In this document: positions 18,111 to 27,030 of the stretch, one piece after another
Layout: each line of letters begins with the position of its first letter
Position numbering within the stretch: position 1 is the stretch's first letter
Source of the DNA: Pectinatus haikarae
GTDB taxonomy: Bacteria > Bacillota > Negativicutes > Selenomonadales > Selenomonadaceae
Reading direction: 5' to 3'
Length of the DNA stretch: 64,000 bases
NCBI RefSeq assembly: GCF_015732185.1
Contig: NZ_WIQM01000014.1
Coordinates: forward strand, 124,001 to 188,000
Notes under the pieces: generated by a model
Databases searched by the model: none
Told to the model about the DNA's origin: nothing
The model's input: only the letters and a program-made list of their open reading frames with translations
Position numbers and translations under genes: made by a program

Positions 18111-18142
18111 AACATTATCTATTTGAAAAGGATGGCGTTTTT

Positions 18143-19060
18143 ATGAAAAGAATTTTTCTTATTCAGATTTTTTTATTGATTGCTTTATTATCCATGACCG
18201 GTTGCAAGACCGGCAGCGAAGAACAGCAAAGTGCCGGTGAACCAGCAAAAATAAAAATTGCTGCCTCATTTGAAGCTGTCAAAGCCATCACTGAAGCTGT
18301 CGGCGGTGAACACGTCGAAGTTTATTCTATCATCCCTGATGGCACTGAGCCTCACAATTTTGAACCCACTGCCAAGGACCTGATGAATCTGCAAAATGCC
18401 GACTTATTTGTTTATAACGGATTTGGACTGGAAAGTTCGTGGCTTGATAAAGCGCTTTCCTCAACAAATGAAGAAAAAAAACTTACTGTAGTAGAAGCCT
18501 CAAAAGGAGCTGACCCCTTACTTCTTGATGAAAAATCTGATGACGGCAAAGCTGTTACCGATCCTCATATATGGCTGAGCATCAACGGAGCTGAACTTGA
18601 AGCAGAAAACATAAAGAACGCCTTAAATAATGCAGATCCTGCTCATAAAGATGATTATGAGAAAAATTTTCAAGCCTTTAAAAATAGTCTAGATGGATTG
18701 AAAAAAGAATATACTGCTAAATTTGCTGATTCTCAAAGAAAAGATTTCGTAACAGGACACGCTGCATTCGGTTATTTGGCAAAGGATTTTGGCTTAAAGC
18801 AAAACAGCGTTTCAGATGCGCTGCTTTCTGGTGAACCGAGTGCAAAAAAATTGAAAGAGCTCACAGATTATTGCAAAGAAAACAATGTTACTACTATTTT
18901 TGTTGAAGATATGGTAAGCCCTAAAGTTTCTGAGACATTAGCCCGTGAAGTTGGTGCTAAAGCCGTCGAAATATATACACTGGAAAGCCTTCCTGAGGGT
19001 ATGGACTACATTTCAGCACTGAAATACGATCTTGAAAAAATATACGAAAGTCTTAACTGA
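18143..19060 (+). CDS. znuA: Zinc ABC transporter substrate-binding lipoprotein
   Basis: Protein of 305 residues of the cluster A-I metal-binding family. It has a lipoprotein signal peptide with lipobox MTGC (Cys21), so it should be anchored outside the cytoplasmic membrane. Metal-ligand His residues are in EPHNFEPTAKD, DPHIWLS and TGHAAFGYLAKDF, and the fourth ligand is probably the acidic residue in FVEDMVSP. The His-rich loop of classical ZnuA is short here (only DEKSDDGK-like acidic sequence). SD AAAGGATG precedes ATG 18143. Divergent from znuC-znuB-zur with a shared operator. Confidence 0.92.
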   Translation: MKRIFLIQIFLLIALLSMTGCKTGSEEQQSAGEPAKIKIAASFEAVKAITEAVGGEHVEVYSIIPDGTEPHNFEPTAKDLMNLQNADLFVYNGFGLESSWLDKALSSTNEEKKLTVVEASKGADPLLLDEKSDDGKAVTDPHIWLSINGAELEAENIKNALNNADPAHKDDYEKNFQAFKNSLDGLKKEYTAKFADSQRKDFVTGHAAFGYLAKDFGLKQNSVSDALLSGEPSAKKLKELTDYCKENNVTTIFVEDMVSPKVSETLAREVGAKAVEIYTLESLPEGMDYISALKYDLEKIYESLN

Positions 19061-19075
19061 TTAAAGTTATCACTG

Positions 19076-19130
19076 ATCAACAAAGATGAAGGCTGGTATT
19101 TTGTCCAGTCTTCATTTTTGTTGATTTTTT
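19076..19130 (+). terminator. Terminator after znuA
   Basis: Long stem from ATCAACAA (19076) to TTGTTGAT (ends 19125) enclosing GATGAAG/CTTCATT and CTGG/CCAG segments, followed by a T run to 19130. Confidence 0.75.
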
Positions 19131-19146
19131 CTGTTCTCTTTTTAAT

Positions 19147-19653
19147 TCAGAAAATTTTCTGCCGATATTTTTGTACAGCCTTATAAACCACACTAAAAAA
19201 AATAATATTGATTGGCAGAAAGATAAGTCCTTTTATAAACCGGCTCAGTAAAAAAGTCATTGCTGCTTTATGATAAAGCATACTAAGCCAAAGGGTGTTA
19301 AAAAATAAATCAACAATAACGAATAAAAATATAAAAGTACAGAATATTCGTTTCATTGAAATATTTTTATTATAAAAGCAATAACCGTATACATATCCGC
19401 TAAAAAAAGCACTGAGAGTGAATCCCGGAAAATAAAATCCCGGAGAAAAAAGCATACAGCCGAGTAAATCGGCAGCAGCTCCTACCATACCTCCGTGTAA
19501 AGGTCCGCAAATAGCTGCGTAAACAGCCAATGGTAAAAAGCCAAAACTTATCCGCAGAAATGGTGTTTGCACCGCGAATATATGTGTAAAAAGAATTATC
19601 AAAGCAACAAATATACCATTCAGAACAACCATTTTAGCTTTAAAGTGATACAA
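19147..19653 (-). CDS. folT: ECF transporter S component, folate type (FolT)
   Basis: Small membrane protein of about 168 residues with five or six helices. The segments IRISFGFLPLAVYA (in the first third, actually read LRISFGFLPLAVYA) and GGMVGAAADLLGCM are typical of the folate-specific S component. It binds the vitamin and works with shared EcfA/A'/T units, which are not in this window. The start is placed at TTG 19653: GGAGGTG (19666-19660) lies 6 bases ahead of it, while longer versions would start inside the leader. The THF riboswitch upstream independently supports the folate substrate. Confidence 0.85.
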   Translation of the reverse strand: MYHFKAKMVVLNGIFVALIILFTHIFAVQTPFLRISFGFLPLAVYAAICGPLHGGMVGAAADLLGCMLFSPGFYFPGFTLSAFFSGYVYGYCFYNKNISMKRIFCTFIFLFVIVDLFFNTLWLSMLYHKAAMTFLLSRFIKGLIFLPINIIFFSVVYKAVQKYRQKIF

Positions 19654-19718
19654 AAAAAACACCTCCATATATTTTAGCATGACGTCACTGCATATCAAGA
19701 TGTTTTTCTTTTGATGCA

Positions 19719-19817
19719 GCAGCGGGATGCAATGAATGTACCGCAAGCTTAAAAGCTTTTCGTTCGAATGACAACTCCCCGTTCATCCGACACTTAACGC
19801 ACAGTCACTTACTCTGC
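19719..19817 (-). ncRNA. Tetrahydrofolate (THF) riboswitch
   Basis: On the minus strand the segment opens GCAGAGTAAG, contains GCGTTAAGTG (19800-19791), continues GGATGAACGGGGAG, CGAACGAAAAGC, and closes with ATTCATTGCATCCCGCTGC. These are the conserved blocks of the folT/folE THF aptamer, with GCAG and CTGC as the closing stem. A possible expression-platform hairpin TGCATCAA/TTGATATGCA lies between the aptamer and the SD. Confidence 0.9.
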
Positions 19818-19852
19818 TAAATATTGATTTTTTATAAAGCCATAGTTTAAAT

Positions 19853-20332
19853 TTAGAGATATTCTTGTTCTATTTTTTTTATAATTAACTGAAATGCCCT
19901 TTCACACAGCTTATTCAGTCGTACCGTGTTATCTGTCAGCTGCAGATAGCCAATAATTGCCTCAATACCCGTGCTGGTATGATAATCAGCAATACTTGCC
20001 GCACGCGGAGCGTGCGACTTTGCATTATAGGCTCTGCGAAAGATATCCCTTTCCTGTAAAGTGAGCTCTTCTTTTAAATTTTTATATGCATAAGCCTGAT
20101 ATACTGCCGATACTATTTTTGCTCCAAAGTCGTTAAGAACCTGAACTTTATTTTTCTCAAAGAGAAGAAGTCTGGTACGCACAAAAAGATGAAAATATGC
20201 ATCGCCTATATAAGCCAGAACAAGCGGTGGCAGCAGCTCAGCTTCAACACTGTTATAATGCTGCCTTATATTACCGGTATCATCTGTTTCAAACATATGT
20301 CTGCACAAATATTGATACTGAGAAAAACGCAT
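19853..20332 (-). CDS. mrnC: Mini-ribonuclease III (MrnC)
   Basis: RNase III-like catalytic domain without a dsRNA-binding domain, about 159 residues, the MrnC type that matures 23S rRNA. LAYIGDAYFHLFVR holds the catalytic Asp, and YNAKSHAPRAA and STGIEAIIGYL hold the other conserved residues including the second acidic cluster. Position after cysS is the conserved Firmicutes order. ATG 20332 overlaps the cysS stop (TAATG) and is preferred; an in-frame GTG at 20344 is an alternative. Confidence 0.92.
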   Translation of the reverse strand: MRFSQYQYLCRHMFETDDTGNIRQHYNSVEAELLPPLVLAYIGDAYFHLFVRTRLLLFEKNKVQVLNDFGAKIVSAVYQAYAYKNLKEELTLQERDIFRRAYNAKSHAPRAASIADYHTSTGIEAIIGYLQLTDNTVRLNKLCERAFQLIIKKIEQEYL

Positions 20333-21762
20333 TATTTTTTCCACCGCGCCCCTGTGGGCGAATCTTCAATGATAATGCCTATTTTTTTCAATTCATCTCT
20401 CAATTTATCGGCAACGGCCCAATTTTTATCTTTCCGGGCGTCCTGACGAATTGAGATTATTATGTTCATCAATGAGTCAACAAGACGGCTGCTTCCTTCA
20501 TCATCAGACTGTATCTGCAAAATCCCCAGAATATCCGTCATATCCGTATAGACAGATAAAACCTCGTTCAGATTTTTCCTGTCAGCAGCTACTTCCCCTG
20601 CTGCCACAGCCTGGTAATACACATTTATTTTTTTTGCCAGATCAAACATATCGGCAAGCGCAAGAGCCGTATTAAAATCATCCTCCATTGCAGCATAAAA
20701 ACTTTCTTTTGCTTTTTGGGCAAACTGTGCTAAAGAAGCTGCACTGTCAGAATCAGCTCCTGCCGCCGACAACAATTCTTTCAGTGTGTTTTTAGCATTA
20801 CTCAGACGGGAAAGTCCTGCTTCTGCCTCCTTCAACCGTTCATCGCTGAAATCAAGCGGACTGCGGTAATGAGTTGCCACAAGGAAATAGCGAAGTACCT
20901 CTGCGGGATATTTTGCCAAAATGTCTTTCACGGTAAAGAAATTATTTAAAGATTTACTCATTTTTTCCTGATTTATGGTAATAAAACCATTATGCAGCCA
21001 GTATCTGGCAAAGGAATGTTCATCACAGCAGTAGGACTGTGACTGAGCTATCTCATTTTCATGGTGCGGAAATATAAGATCACTGCCGCCGCCATGAAAG
21101 TCAAAGGTTTTTCCTAAGTATTTCAAAGACATAGTAGAACATTCAATATGCCAGCCCGGACGGCCTTTTCCCCACGGGCTTTCCCATGATGGTTCACCAG
21201 GTTTTGCAGACTTCCATAAGGCAAAATCCATAGGGTGATGCTTTCTGTTATCTATTTCGACACGCGCACCCGCCTGCATATCGTCAAGCTTACGACCGCT
21301 CAGCTTACCGTAACCAGCAAATTTTTCCACGCTGAAATAAACATCGCCATCCAGAGGATAAGCTGCACCTTTTTCTACAAGACCTGTGATCATTTTTATA
21401 ATATCTTCCATATTTTCCGAAACACGCGGATATACATCAGCTCGTCCAATATTGAGCTTATCCATAACATCAAAATAACTTGCTATGTATTTGTCAGAAA
21501 CCTCCTTCCACGTGCGGCGGCTTTCATTGGCAGAGCGAATTATCTTATCATCTACATCAGTAAAATTCTGGATATGTTTCACCTTATATCCAAGTTTGTG
21601 GAAAAAACGTTTTATGACATCCCAGGTAACAAACGGACGGGCATTGCCAATGTGAGTATCATTGTACGGTGTTATACCACAGACGTAAATACTCACCTGC
21701 CCCGGAATGACTGGTTTAAACTCTTCTTTTGTTTTAGTTAATGTATTATATACTTTTAGCAT
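20332..21762 (-). CDS. cysS: cysteinyl-tRNA synthetase
   Basis: Class I synthetase of 476 residues. The first zinc ligand is in [10 protein letters not shown] (Cys28), HIGN is at 37-40, [10 protein letters not shown] and HHENEIAQS give the other zinc ligands near 207-238, and KMSKSLNNF is near 268. Overlaps the cysE end by 17 bases and mrnC begins at its stop, so these three genes form one translationally coupled unit. Confidence 0.97.
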   Translation of the reverse strand: MLKVYNTLTKTKEEFKPVIPGQVSIYVCGITPYNDTHIGNARPFVTWDVIKRFFHKLGYKVKHIQNFTDVDDKIIRSANESRRTWKEVSDKYIASYFDVMDKLNIGRADVYPRVSENMEDIIKMITGLVEKGAAYPLDGDVYFSVEKFAGYGKLSGRKLDDMQAGARVEIDNRKHHPMDFALWKSAKPGEPSWESPWGKGRPGWHIECSTMSLKYLGKTFDFHGGGSDLIFPHHENEIAQSQSYCCDEHSFARYWLHNGFITINQEKMSKSLNNFFTVKDILAKYPAEVLRYFLVATHYRSPLDFSDERLKEAEAGLSRLSNAKNTLKELLSAAGADSDSAASLAQFAQKAKESFYAAMEDDFNTALALADMFDLAKKINVYYQAVAAGEVAADRKNLNEVLSVYTDMTDILGILQIQSDDEGSSRLVDSLMNIIISIRQDARKDKNWAVADKLRDELKKIGIIIEDSPTGARWKK

Positions 21763-22495
21763 TTTTCGTATTCACTTCTTTTTCTAGATTTATTACCTTT
21801 TCTTCGAGATTTTTAACTTTCTCCAAAAGCCCTTTTATCATATCGAGCTCGGGATCAGGCAGTTTATCATGCGCTAAATCTACATCCAGTTCTTCAGCCA
21901 GTTCTTTTTTCAATGCTTCAGAAACAGCCTGATTTTTCGCATTATCAACTAAGGTATATTTGTCTACACGCCTTCCCTTCATCAGCACAACACGCCCTGG
22001 AATACCAACCACAGTCGCATACGCCGGGACCTCTTTAAGGACTACAGACCCCGCCCCTATTTTTGCATGATCGCCGACCGAAAAAGAGCCAAGGATCTTT
22101 GCTCCCGAGGATACTACTACATTATTGCCAATGGTAGGATGACGCTTTCCCTTTTCTTTTCCCGTACCACCAAGTGTAACCCCCTGATACAGGGTAACAT
22201 TGCGCCCAAGTTCAGCAGTTTCACCTATAACAATGCCGGTACCATGATCAATAAAAAGACCTGGCCCAATGGTAGCACCCGGATGAATTTCAACACCAGT
22301 TAAAAAACGGGCAAAATTAGATATAAGACGAGGAAAAAGTACAAAATTACGGCAATAAAACCAGTGAGCAATACGATAGAACCAAATAGCATGAAGCCCC
22401 TGATAGCATAAAACAACTTCCAGCACGCTCCTGGCAGCAGGATCGCGTTCAAAAACCACTCTAATATCTTTTTTTAATATATGCAATAATTTCAT
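21746..22495 (-). CDS. cysE: serine O-acetyltransferase
   Basis: Protein of 249 residues that makes O-acetylserine, the cysteine precursor. A left-handed beta-helix of hexapeptide repeats spans about residues 70-170, with the active site segment [15 protein letters not shown] (His/Asp) and [17 protein letters not shown] coiled-coil-like acidic tail of about 60 residues follows. Gene order gltX-cysE-cysS is the Firmicutes order. It has its own promoter (22617-22645) and a structured leader; the SD TTTAGGAG (22509-22502) is complementary to two leader segments. Confidence 0.95.
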   Translation of the reverse strand: MKLLHILKKDIRVVFERDPAARSVLEVVLCYQGLHAIWFYRIAHWFYCRNFVLFPRLISNFARFLTGVEIHPGATIGPGLFIDHGTGIVIGETAELGRNVTLYQGVTLGGTGKEKGKRHPTIGNNVVVSSGAKILGSFSVGDHAKIGAGSVVLKEVPAYATVVGIPGRVVLMKGRRVDKYTLVDNAKNQAVSEALKKELAEELDVDLAHDKLPDPELDMIKGLLEKVKNLEEKVINLEKEVNTKNAKSI

Positions 22496-22502
22496 AGCAT
22501 TC

Positions 22503-22559
22503 TCCTAAAGAAAAAGGTGTGCAAAAAAACACTGTAACCTGTTTTTAGGACACACCTTT
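22503..22559 (-). promoter_or_regulatory. Structured leader of cysE with potential SD sequestration
   Basis: On the minus strand AAAGGTGTG (22559-22551) pairs with CACACCTTT (22521-22513), followed by TT and then C. TCCTAAA (22550-22544) in the loop is perfectly complementary to TTTAGGA (22509-22503), the SD core of cysE. The structures may compete, acting as terminator or as translation switch. No T-box core sequence is present. Confidence 0.5.
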
Positions 22560-22616
22560 AGGTTTCCACTAAAATAAATGAAAAACTACCATCGCTTCTT
22601 AACAATACCCATCTTT

Positions 22617-22645
22617 ATAATATCCCGTATTAATGAGCCCAGCAA
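22617..22645 (-). promoter_or_regulatory. Promoter of cysE-cysS-mrnC
   Basis: On the minus strand -35 TTGCTG (22645-22640) and -10 TATTAT (22622-22617), 17-base spacer. Confidence 0.6.
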
Positions 22646-22694
22646 TAAAATCATACAAATACATTATCGCATCAGAATACAAAAACCGTAATAA

Positions 22695-24158
22695 TCATAA
22701 AGCGGGCAGTACTTTTTCAATACGGTCAAAAACTCTTTCACGTCCGAGCACTTCAATGATTCCCGCTAAATCCGGTCCATGCATCTGACCCGTCACAGAG
22801 ATTCTCACCGGCATATATACTTTCTTACCGCCTACTTTTAATTCTTTTGTTATCTGTTTAAATATAGGCTGTATATGCTCCGCATCAAAATCAGCGATTC
22901 CGTTCAATTTTTCTTTAAAAAGACCTATGACGGAAGGCACTGTCTCATCAGTCAGGATTTGTTTAGATTCAGCATCTTCGACAACAATATCATCATTAAA
23001 ATAAAGATCTGCAAAATCCAGAAATTGTGCACCGTAGCTCAGATGGTCACGAATGATTTCAGTGAACCGCACTAGTTTTGCCATTTCATCAGCGGCTATA
23101 GGTTCATTCAAATATCCTTTTTCCAACAAATGCGGCACAGCCATCATTGTAATTTTTTTTGTACTTAATTTTTTCATATACTGGGCATTGAGCCAATTCA
23201 ATTTATCTATGTCAAATACTGCAGGATTTTTTGCTACATGGTCCATTGAAAAAGCTTTTATTAATTCATCTATGGAAAAAATTTCTTTTTCATCCTGAGG
23301 TGCCCATCCCAAAAGAGCCAGAAAATTCACTAGCGCTTCAGGCAGATAACCCAGATTTTTATACTGTTCAACAGAAGTAGCACCATGACGTTTGCTCATT
23401 TTCGAATGATCTTTGCCAAGTATAAGAGAAATGTGGGCAAATACAGGTACAGTAAAGCCAAGTGCATCATATAACACTACTTGCCGCGGTGTATTGGATA
23501 AATGTTCTTCTGCTCTTATAACATGAGTGATATTCATCAACGCATCATCTATGACCACCGCAAAGTTATATACAGGAATGCCATCTGCCTTAACAATAAC
23601 AAAATCGCCCACTCCGTTTGAGTCAAACTGCATATGTCCCCGCACCATATCATCAAACTCAACTGTTTCATTTTCCGGTGTACGAAATCTTATCGTCGGT
23701 TTTCTGCCTTCAGATTTATATTTTTCTATTTGATCAGCTGTAAGATGTCTGCAGTGCCCTTGATAAATAGGCATTTTATTTTCTTTCATCAAGGCTTCGC
23801 GTTCTGCAGCAATTTCTTCTTCTGTACAATAGCAGTAGTACGCTTTCCCTTCATCTACAAGCTGCTGTGCATATTTTTTGTAAAGTTCAAGGCGCTCCAT
23901 CTGATGATACGGTCCATATTCACCGCCTACATCGACACCTTCATCCCAATCAAGACCGAGCCATTTTAAAGATGCCTTTATATTTTCTTCCGACTCTTTG
24001 CTTGATCTTACTCTATCGGTGTCTTCTACACGCAGTACAAATTTCCCATTAGAGTACTTTCTTGCGAGCAGCCAGTTAAAAAGTGCACTGCGTGCCCCTC
24101 CGATATGAAAAGGACCTGTTGGGCTCGGAGCGAATCGAACCCGGATTTGTTCTGACAT
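22695..24158 (-). CDS. gltX: glutamyl-tRNA synthetase
   Basis: Class I synthetase of 487 residues. The HIGH motif is HIGG at 18-21 within FAPSPTGPFHIGGARSAL, and KMSKR lies near residue 252 in KDHSKMSKRHGA. A Cys cluster YYCYCTEEE around 107 resembles the zinc-site region. In many Firmicutes GltX also charges tRNA-Gln for GatCAB, which is not in view. Follows ispF by 58 bases. Confidence 0.97.
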   Translation of the reverse strand: MSEQIRVRFAPSPTGPFHIGGARSALFNWLLARKYSNGKFVLRVEDTDRVRSSKESEENIKASLKWLGLDWDEGVDVGGEYGPYHQMERLELYKKYAQQLVDEGKAYYCYCTEEEIAAEREALMKENKMPIYQGHCRHLTADQIEKYKSEGRKPTIRFRTPENETVEFDDMVRGHMQFDSNGVGDFVIVKADGIPVYNFAVVIDDALMNITHVIRAEEHLSNTPRQVVLYDALGFTVPVFAHISLILGKDHSKMSKRHGATSVEQYKNLGYLPEALVNFLALLGWAPQDEKEIFSIDELIKAFSMDHVAKNPAVFDIDKLNWLNAQYMKKLSTKKITMMAVPHLLEKGYLNEPIAADEMAKLVRFTEIIRDHLSYGAQFLDFADLYFNDDIVVEDAESKQILTDETVPSVIGLFKEKLNGIADFDAEHIQPIFKQITKELKVGGKKVYMPVRISVTGQMHGPDLAGIIEVLGRERVFDRIEKVLPAL

Positions 24159-24216
24159 TTAACTATTACCTCCAAATAATACTTGTACAGTATATTTTAG
24201 CAGAAATACCATTACA

Positions 24217-24705
24217 CTACAACGTCTTTCCGCCAGTTTCAATAAGTGCCACGGCGTTCGAAGATATTCCCTCACCCTTTCCCGTAACTCCTAATTTTTC
24301 TTCCGTAGTTGCCTTTACATTGATCTGGTCTTTGCCGATTTTTAAGACATTGGCAATATTGCTGCGCATCTCTTCAATATACGGCGCCATTTTAGGAGCC
24401 TGAGCCACTATAGTAGAATCAATATTGGAAATAGCGAATCCGTTTTCTCTTAAAAGTTCTCCCACTCTGCGCAAGAGAACCATGCTTGAAATGCCTTCAT
24501 ATTTTTTGTCATTATCAGGAAAATGATAACCTATATCACCAAGTGCAGCCGCTCCCAGCAAAGAGTCAGCAATAGCATGCAGTAAAACATCAGCGTCCGA
24601 GTGACCAAGCAATCCCTTTTCAAAAGGAATATCCACTCCGCCTATGATCAGCCTGCGATTATCGACTAACCTATGTACATCATAACCGGATCCTATTCTT
24701 ATCAT
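24217..24705 (-). CDS. ispF: 2-C-methyl-D-erythritol 2,4-cyclodiphosphate synthase
   Basis: MEP-pathway enzyme of 162 residues. The start [13 protein letters not shown] with the metal-binding DxH pair (D8, H10), [14 protein letters not shown] near 33-46 (third ligand His), and the late motif [15 protein letters not shown] are diagnostic. One base separates it from the end of ispD. Makes MEcPP in isoprenoid synthesis. Confidence 0.97.
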   Translation of the reverse strand: MIRIGSGYDVHRLVDNRRLIIGGVDIPFEKGLLGHSDADVLLHAIADSLLGAAALGDIGYHFPDNDKKYEGISSMVLLRRVGELLRENGFAISNIDSTIVAQAPKMAPYIEEMRSNIANVLKIGKDQINVKATTEEKLGVTGKGEGISSNAVALIETGGKTL

Positions 24706-24706
24706 T

Positions 24707-25474
24707 TCAAATCCTCGTTTTGAATATTTTTGCTTTCATTTCTTCAAGCGCATTGGAGATGGCAACAGATACTCCATTTTTCACTTTTGAAACAGCCTTT
24801 TTGCCAAGAACAGCTTCCGCATATATAAGATCGTCGGGCGATGTTATTTTTATATTTTTGTAATCTCCCATGACAACCCTCACCGGATGTCCAATATGCT
24901 CGACCAGGCTGGCATCATCAGTGCCAAAATATTTATCCAGTCTGGCTCTTTCATGCGCTTCAAGCAGTAAATCTTTTCTAAATCCCTGAGGTGTCTGCAT
25001 CATCCATAATTTATTTCTGTCCGGTGTATTCACGACTGTATTATCATCACCAATCACCTTTATCGTGTTTGTTACCGGGACAGCAGCCACAGCCGCACCT
25101 GAACACTTCACTTCATCTATAACATTTTTTATTACACCAGATGTAATAAGAGGTCTGGCAGCATCATGAACAAGAACTATATCTGTATCGGCAGAAACTT
25201 CCATCAAACCATTATAGACAGAGTATTGACGTTCCGTTCCTCCTGCCACCACCTTGCAAGGTTTTATTCCCGGCAGAGAATTCAATACCTTGGATACTGG
25301 TTCTACTTCTCCCGGTGCAGCCACAATAATAAAATTATCCACTAAATTACAGCGTGAAAAACTCAAAAGAGTATGTATAAGGATTGGTTTATCAGATAAA
25401 GCGGCAAAGACTTTATTGAAAGAGGCTCCCATACGCCTTCCCTTCCCTGCGGCCGGAAAAATAGCCGTGATCAC
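24707..25474 (-). CDS. ispD: 2-C-methyl-D-erythritol 4-phosphate cytidylyltransferase
   Basis: Enzyme of 255 residues with the CTP-binding loop [16 protein letters not shown] (6-21), the conserved VHDAARPL (about 102-109), and [12 protein letters not shown]. Directly precedes ispF in the transcript. A C-terminal extension of about 20 residues after [10 protein letters not shown] is a little longer than usual. Catalyses the third step of the MEP pathway. Confidence 0.96.
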   Translation of the reverse strand: MITAIFPAAGKGRRMGASFNKVFAALSDKPILIHTLLSFSRCNLVDNFIIVAAPGEVEPVSKVLNSLPGIKPCKVVAGGTERQYSVYNGLMEVSADTDIVLVHDAARPLITSGVIKNVIDEVKCSGAAVAAVPVTNTIKVIGDDNTVVNTPDRNKLWMMQTPQGFRKDLLLEAHERARLDKYFGTDDASLVEHIGHPVRVVMGDYKNIKITSPDDLIYAEAVLGKKAVSKVKNGVSVAISNALEEMKAKIFKTRI

Positions 25475-25500
25475 TTCATATCACCCTTCTTATGCTTCCT

Positions 25501-25531
25501 AAATAGGCTGCGGTATCACCGCAGCCTATTT
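25501..25531. terminator. Palindromic hairpin between yacL and ispD
   Basis: Perfect 14-bp arms, AAATAGGCTGCGGT (25501-25514) and ACCGCAGCCTATTT (25518-25531), three-base loop. The T run is short, so termination may be partial. Confidence 0.6.
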
Positions 25532-25615
25532 AATTCATGATATCATATAACAAAATCCTATTTTTACTAAAATGTATAAACTCCATAATTTTATATTTCC
25601 GAACAATTGTGCCGC

Positions 25616-26731
25616 TCACTTTGGTTTCGCAAAGATCATCCGACCTGCTGCTGTCTGCAAAACTGACGTCACTGCTACCGGAAGAGTAGTATTTATATAT
25701 TTCCTACCCCCTTCAACAACAATCATTGTACCGTCATCAAGATATGCCACTCCCTGCCCTTGTTCCTTGCCATCCTTCACTATTGTAACAGTCATAGCTT
25801 CACCGGGTATTACCACTGGTTTCAGCGCATTAGCCAACTCATTGATATTTAGAACAGAGACTCCCTGTAAATCTGCTACCTTATTTAAATTATAATCATT
25901 AGTTATAATCTTCCCGCCGGCTACCTGAGCAAGTTTGATCAGCTTGGAATCCACTTCACTTATTTCGTCAAAATCACGTTCATCTATTTGAACAAACATA
26001 TCAAACTCTGTCTGTATCCTTTTTAAGACGTCAAGACCGCGACGGCCACGAGTCCTTTTTAAAAGATCAGAAGAATCAGCAATATGCTGAAGCTCTTCCA
26101 AAACGAATACAGGAATAAGCAGCGTACCTTCAATGAAGCCGCTCTGACATATATCAGCAATACGTCCGTCAATTATCACACTTGTGTCAAGCAATTTATA
26201 ATCTGTTCTTAATGCTGATTTTTCCTCTGCATTCTTTTTATCTTTTGGTTGTTCTCTAAACAGACGAGGAAATAACGCAACTATCTCATTACGTTTTTTT
26301 ATTGTTATATGTATACCCAGATATCCCAATACTATACTAAATATGATAGGCAAATAACTGCCGACGATAGGTACTCCAGAAAAAGCAGCTCCCAAAAGAT
26401 TGGCGATAACAAGACCAATTGCCAATCCGCACACTCCAGCAATAACATCATGAATCTTCATTTTATTAAGCTGCGTTTCCACCCACATGGAAAATCTTTT
26501 TAATAAAATCAATAAATATGGTGAAACCACGTAACCGACAATTCCACCACCGACTATACCGCACAAACCTATTATCAAATGTGCCAGAGTAATACCAAAA
26601 ACATTGAGATTGATATTGAGATATTCAGAACTTATCACCAAAGCAATCAGCGGACTGACCAGCTGCATGAGTGCCAATCCGAATATAGCAGCAAGAAGAA
26701 CTATCAAAACACGCAATATCTTTTCTAACAC
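25616..26731 (-). CDS. PIN/TRAM domain membrane protein (YacL-like)
   Basis: Protein of about 371 residues with four N-terminal membrane helices, then a PIN nuclease domain starting LLDTSVIIDGRIADI and continuing LEELQHIADSS and RGRRGLDVL, then a TRAM-like C-terminus (GEAMTVTIVKDGKEQGQGV). Conserved neighbour of radA and ispD in Firmicutes. The start is taken as GTG 26731, 9 bases after GGAG, giving MLEKILRVL as in relatives; ATG 26737 is an alternative. RNase activity is expected but not shown for most members. Confidence 0.9.
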   Translation of the reverse strand: MLEKILRVLIVLLAAIFGLALMQLVSPLIALVISSEYLNINLNVFGITLAHLIIGLCGIVGGGIVGYVVSPYLLILLKRFSMWVETQLNKMKIHDVIAGVCGLAIGLVIANLLGAAFSGVPIVGSYLPIIFSIVLGYLGIHITIKKRNEIVALFPRLFREQPKDKKNAEEKSALRTDYKLLDTSVIIDGRIADICQSGFIEGTLLIPVFVLEELQHIADSSDLLKRTRGRRGLDVLKRIQTEFDMFVQIDERDFDEISEVDSKLIKLAQVAGGKIITNDYNLNKVADLQGVSVLNINELANALKPVVIPGEAMTVTIVKDGKEQGQGVAYLDDGTMIVVEGGRKYINTTLPVAVTSVLQTAAGRMIFAKPK

Positions 26732-26763
26732 AGACATCATCTCCAAAATAATAAAATATAATT

Positions 26764-26802
26764 GCAAAAATTTAGATCCGTTATTTACTCGAAGAACGGA
26801 TC
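26764..26802 (-). terminator. Weak terminator hairpin after the small ORF
   Basis: Stem GATCCGTT/AACGGATC (26775-26802) followed on the minus strand by TAAATTTTTG. The stop of the 60-codon ORF lies in it. Confidence 0.4.
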
Positions 26803-26967
26803 CAGAGCGGCATCTGTAAAAAATGCCGATATAATTATGAATATAAGGACTAAACTAAAATCAAAAGGATTATAAAATATATGAATTAATAGACTTATAA
26901 TACTAAATGAAAAAGCTTTTGTCAAAATAAATGCCTTTATAGTATTTTGATTCTGTTCATAAAACAT
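26785..26967 (-). CDS. Possible 60-residue membrane protein in the disA position
   Basis: An AT-rich frame of 60 codons with two predicted membrane segments (SFSIISLLIHIFYN and FSLVLIFIIISAFF), ending FFTDAALDPFFE. It lies between radA and yacL where disA sits in Bacillus. No convincing SD precedes ATG 26967, and I do not recognise the sequence, so it may not be translated. The hairpin at its stop fits a real transcript end. Confidence 0.35.
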   Translation of the reverse strand: MFYEQNQNTIKAFILTKAFSFSIISLLIHIFYNPFDFSLVLIFIIISAFFTDAALDPFFE

Positions 26968-26992
26968 AAATTTTTCAAGCCGTCTGTTCCTA

Positions 26993-27030
26993 TAAAAAAG
27001 TTAAAGGCAGTATTTCAAAATACTGCCTTT
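26993..27030 (-). terminator. Terminator of radA
   Basis: Perfect 13-bp stem AAAGGCAGTATTT/AAATACTGCCTTT (27003-27030) overlapping the radA stop, followed on the minus strand by AACTTTTTTA. Confidence 0.75.
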
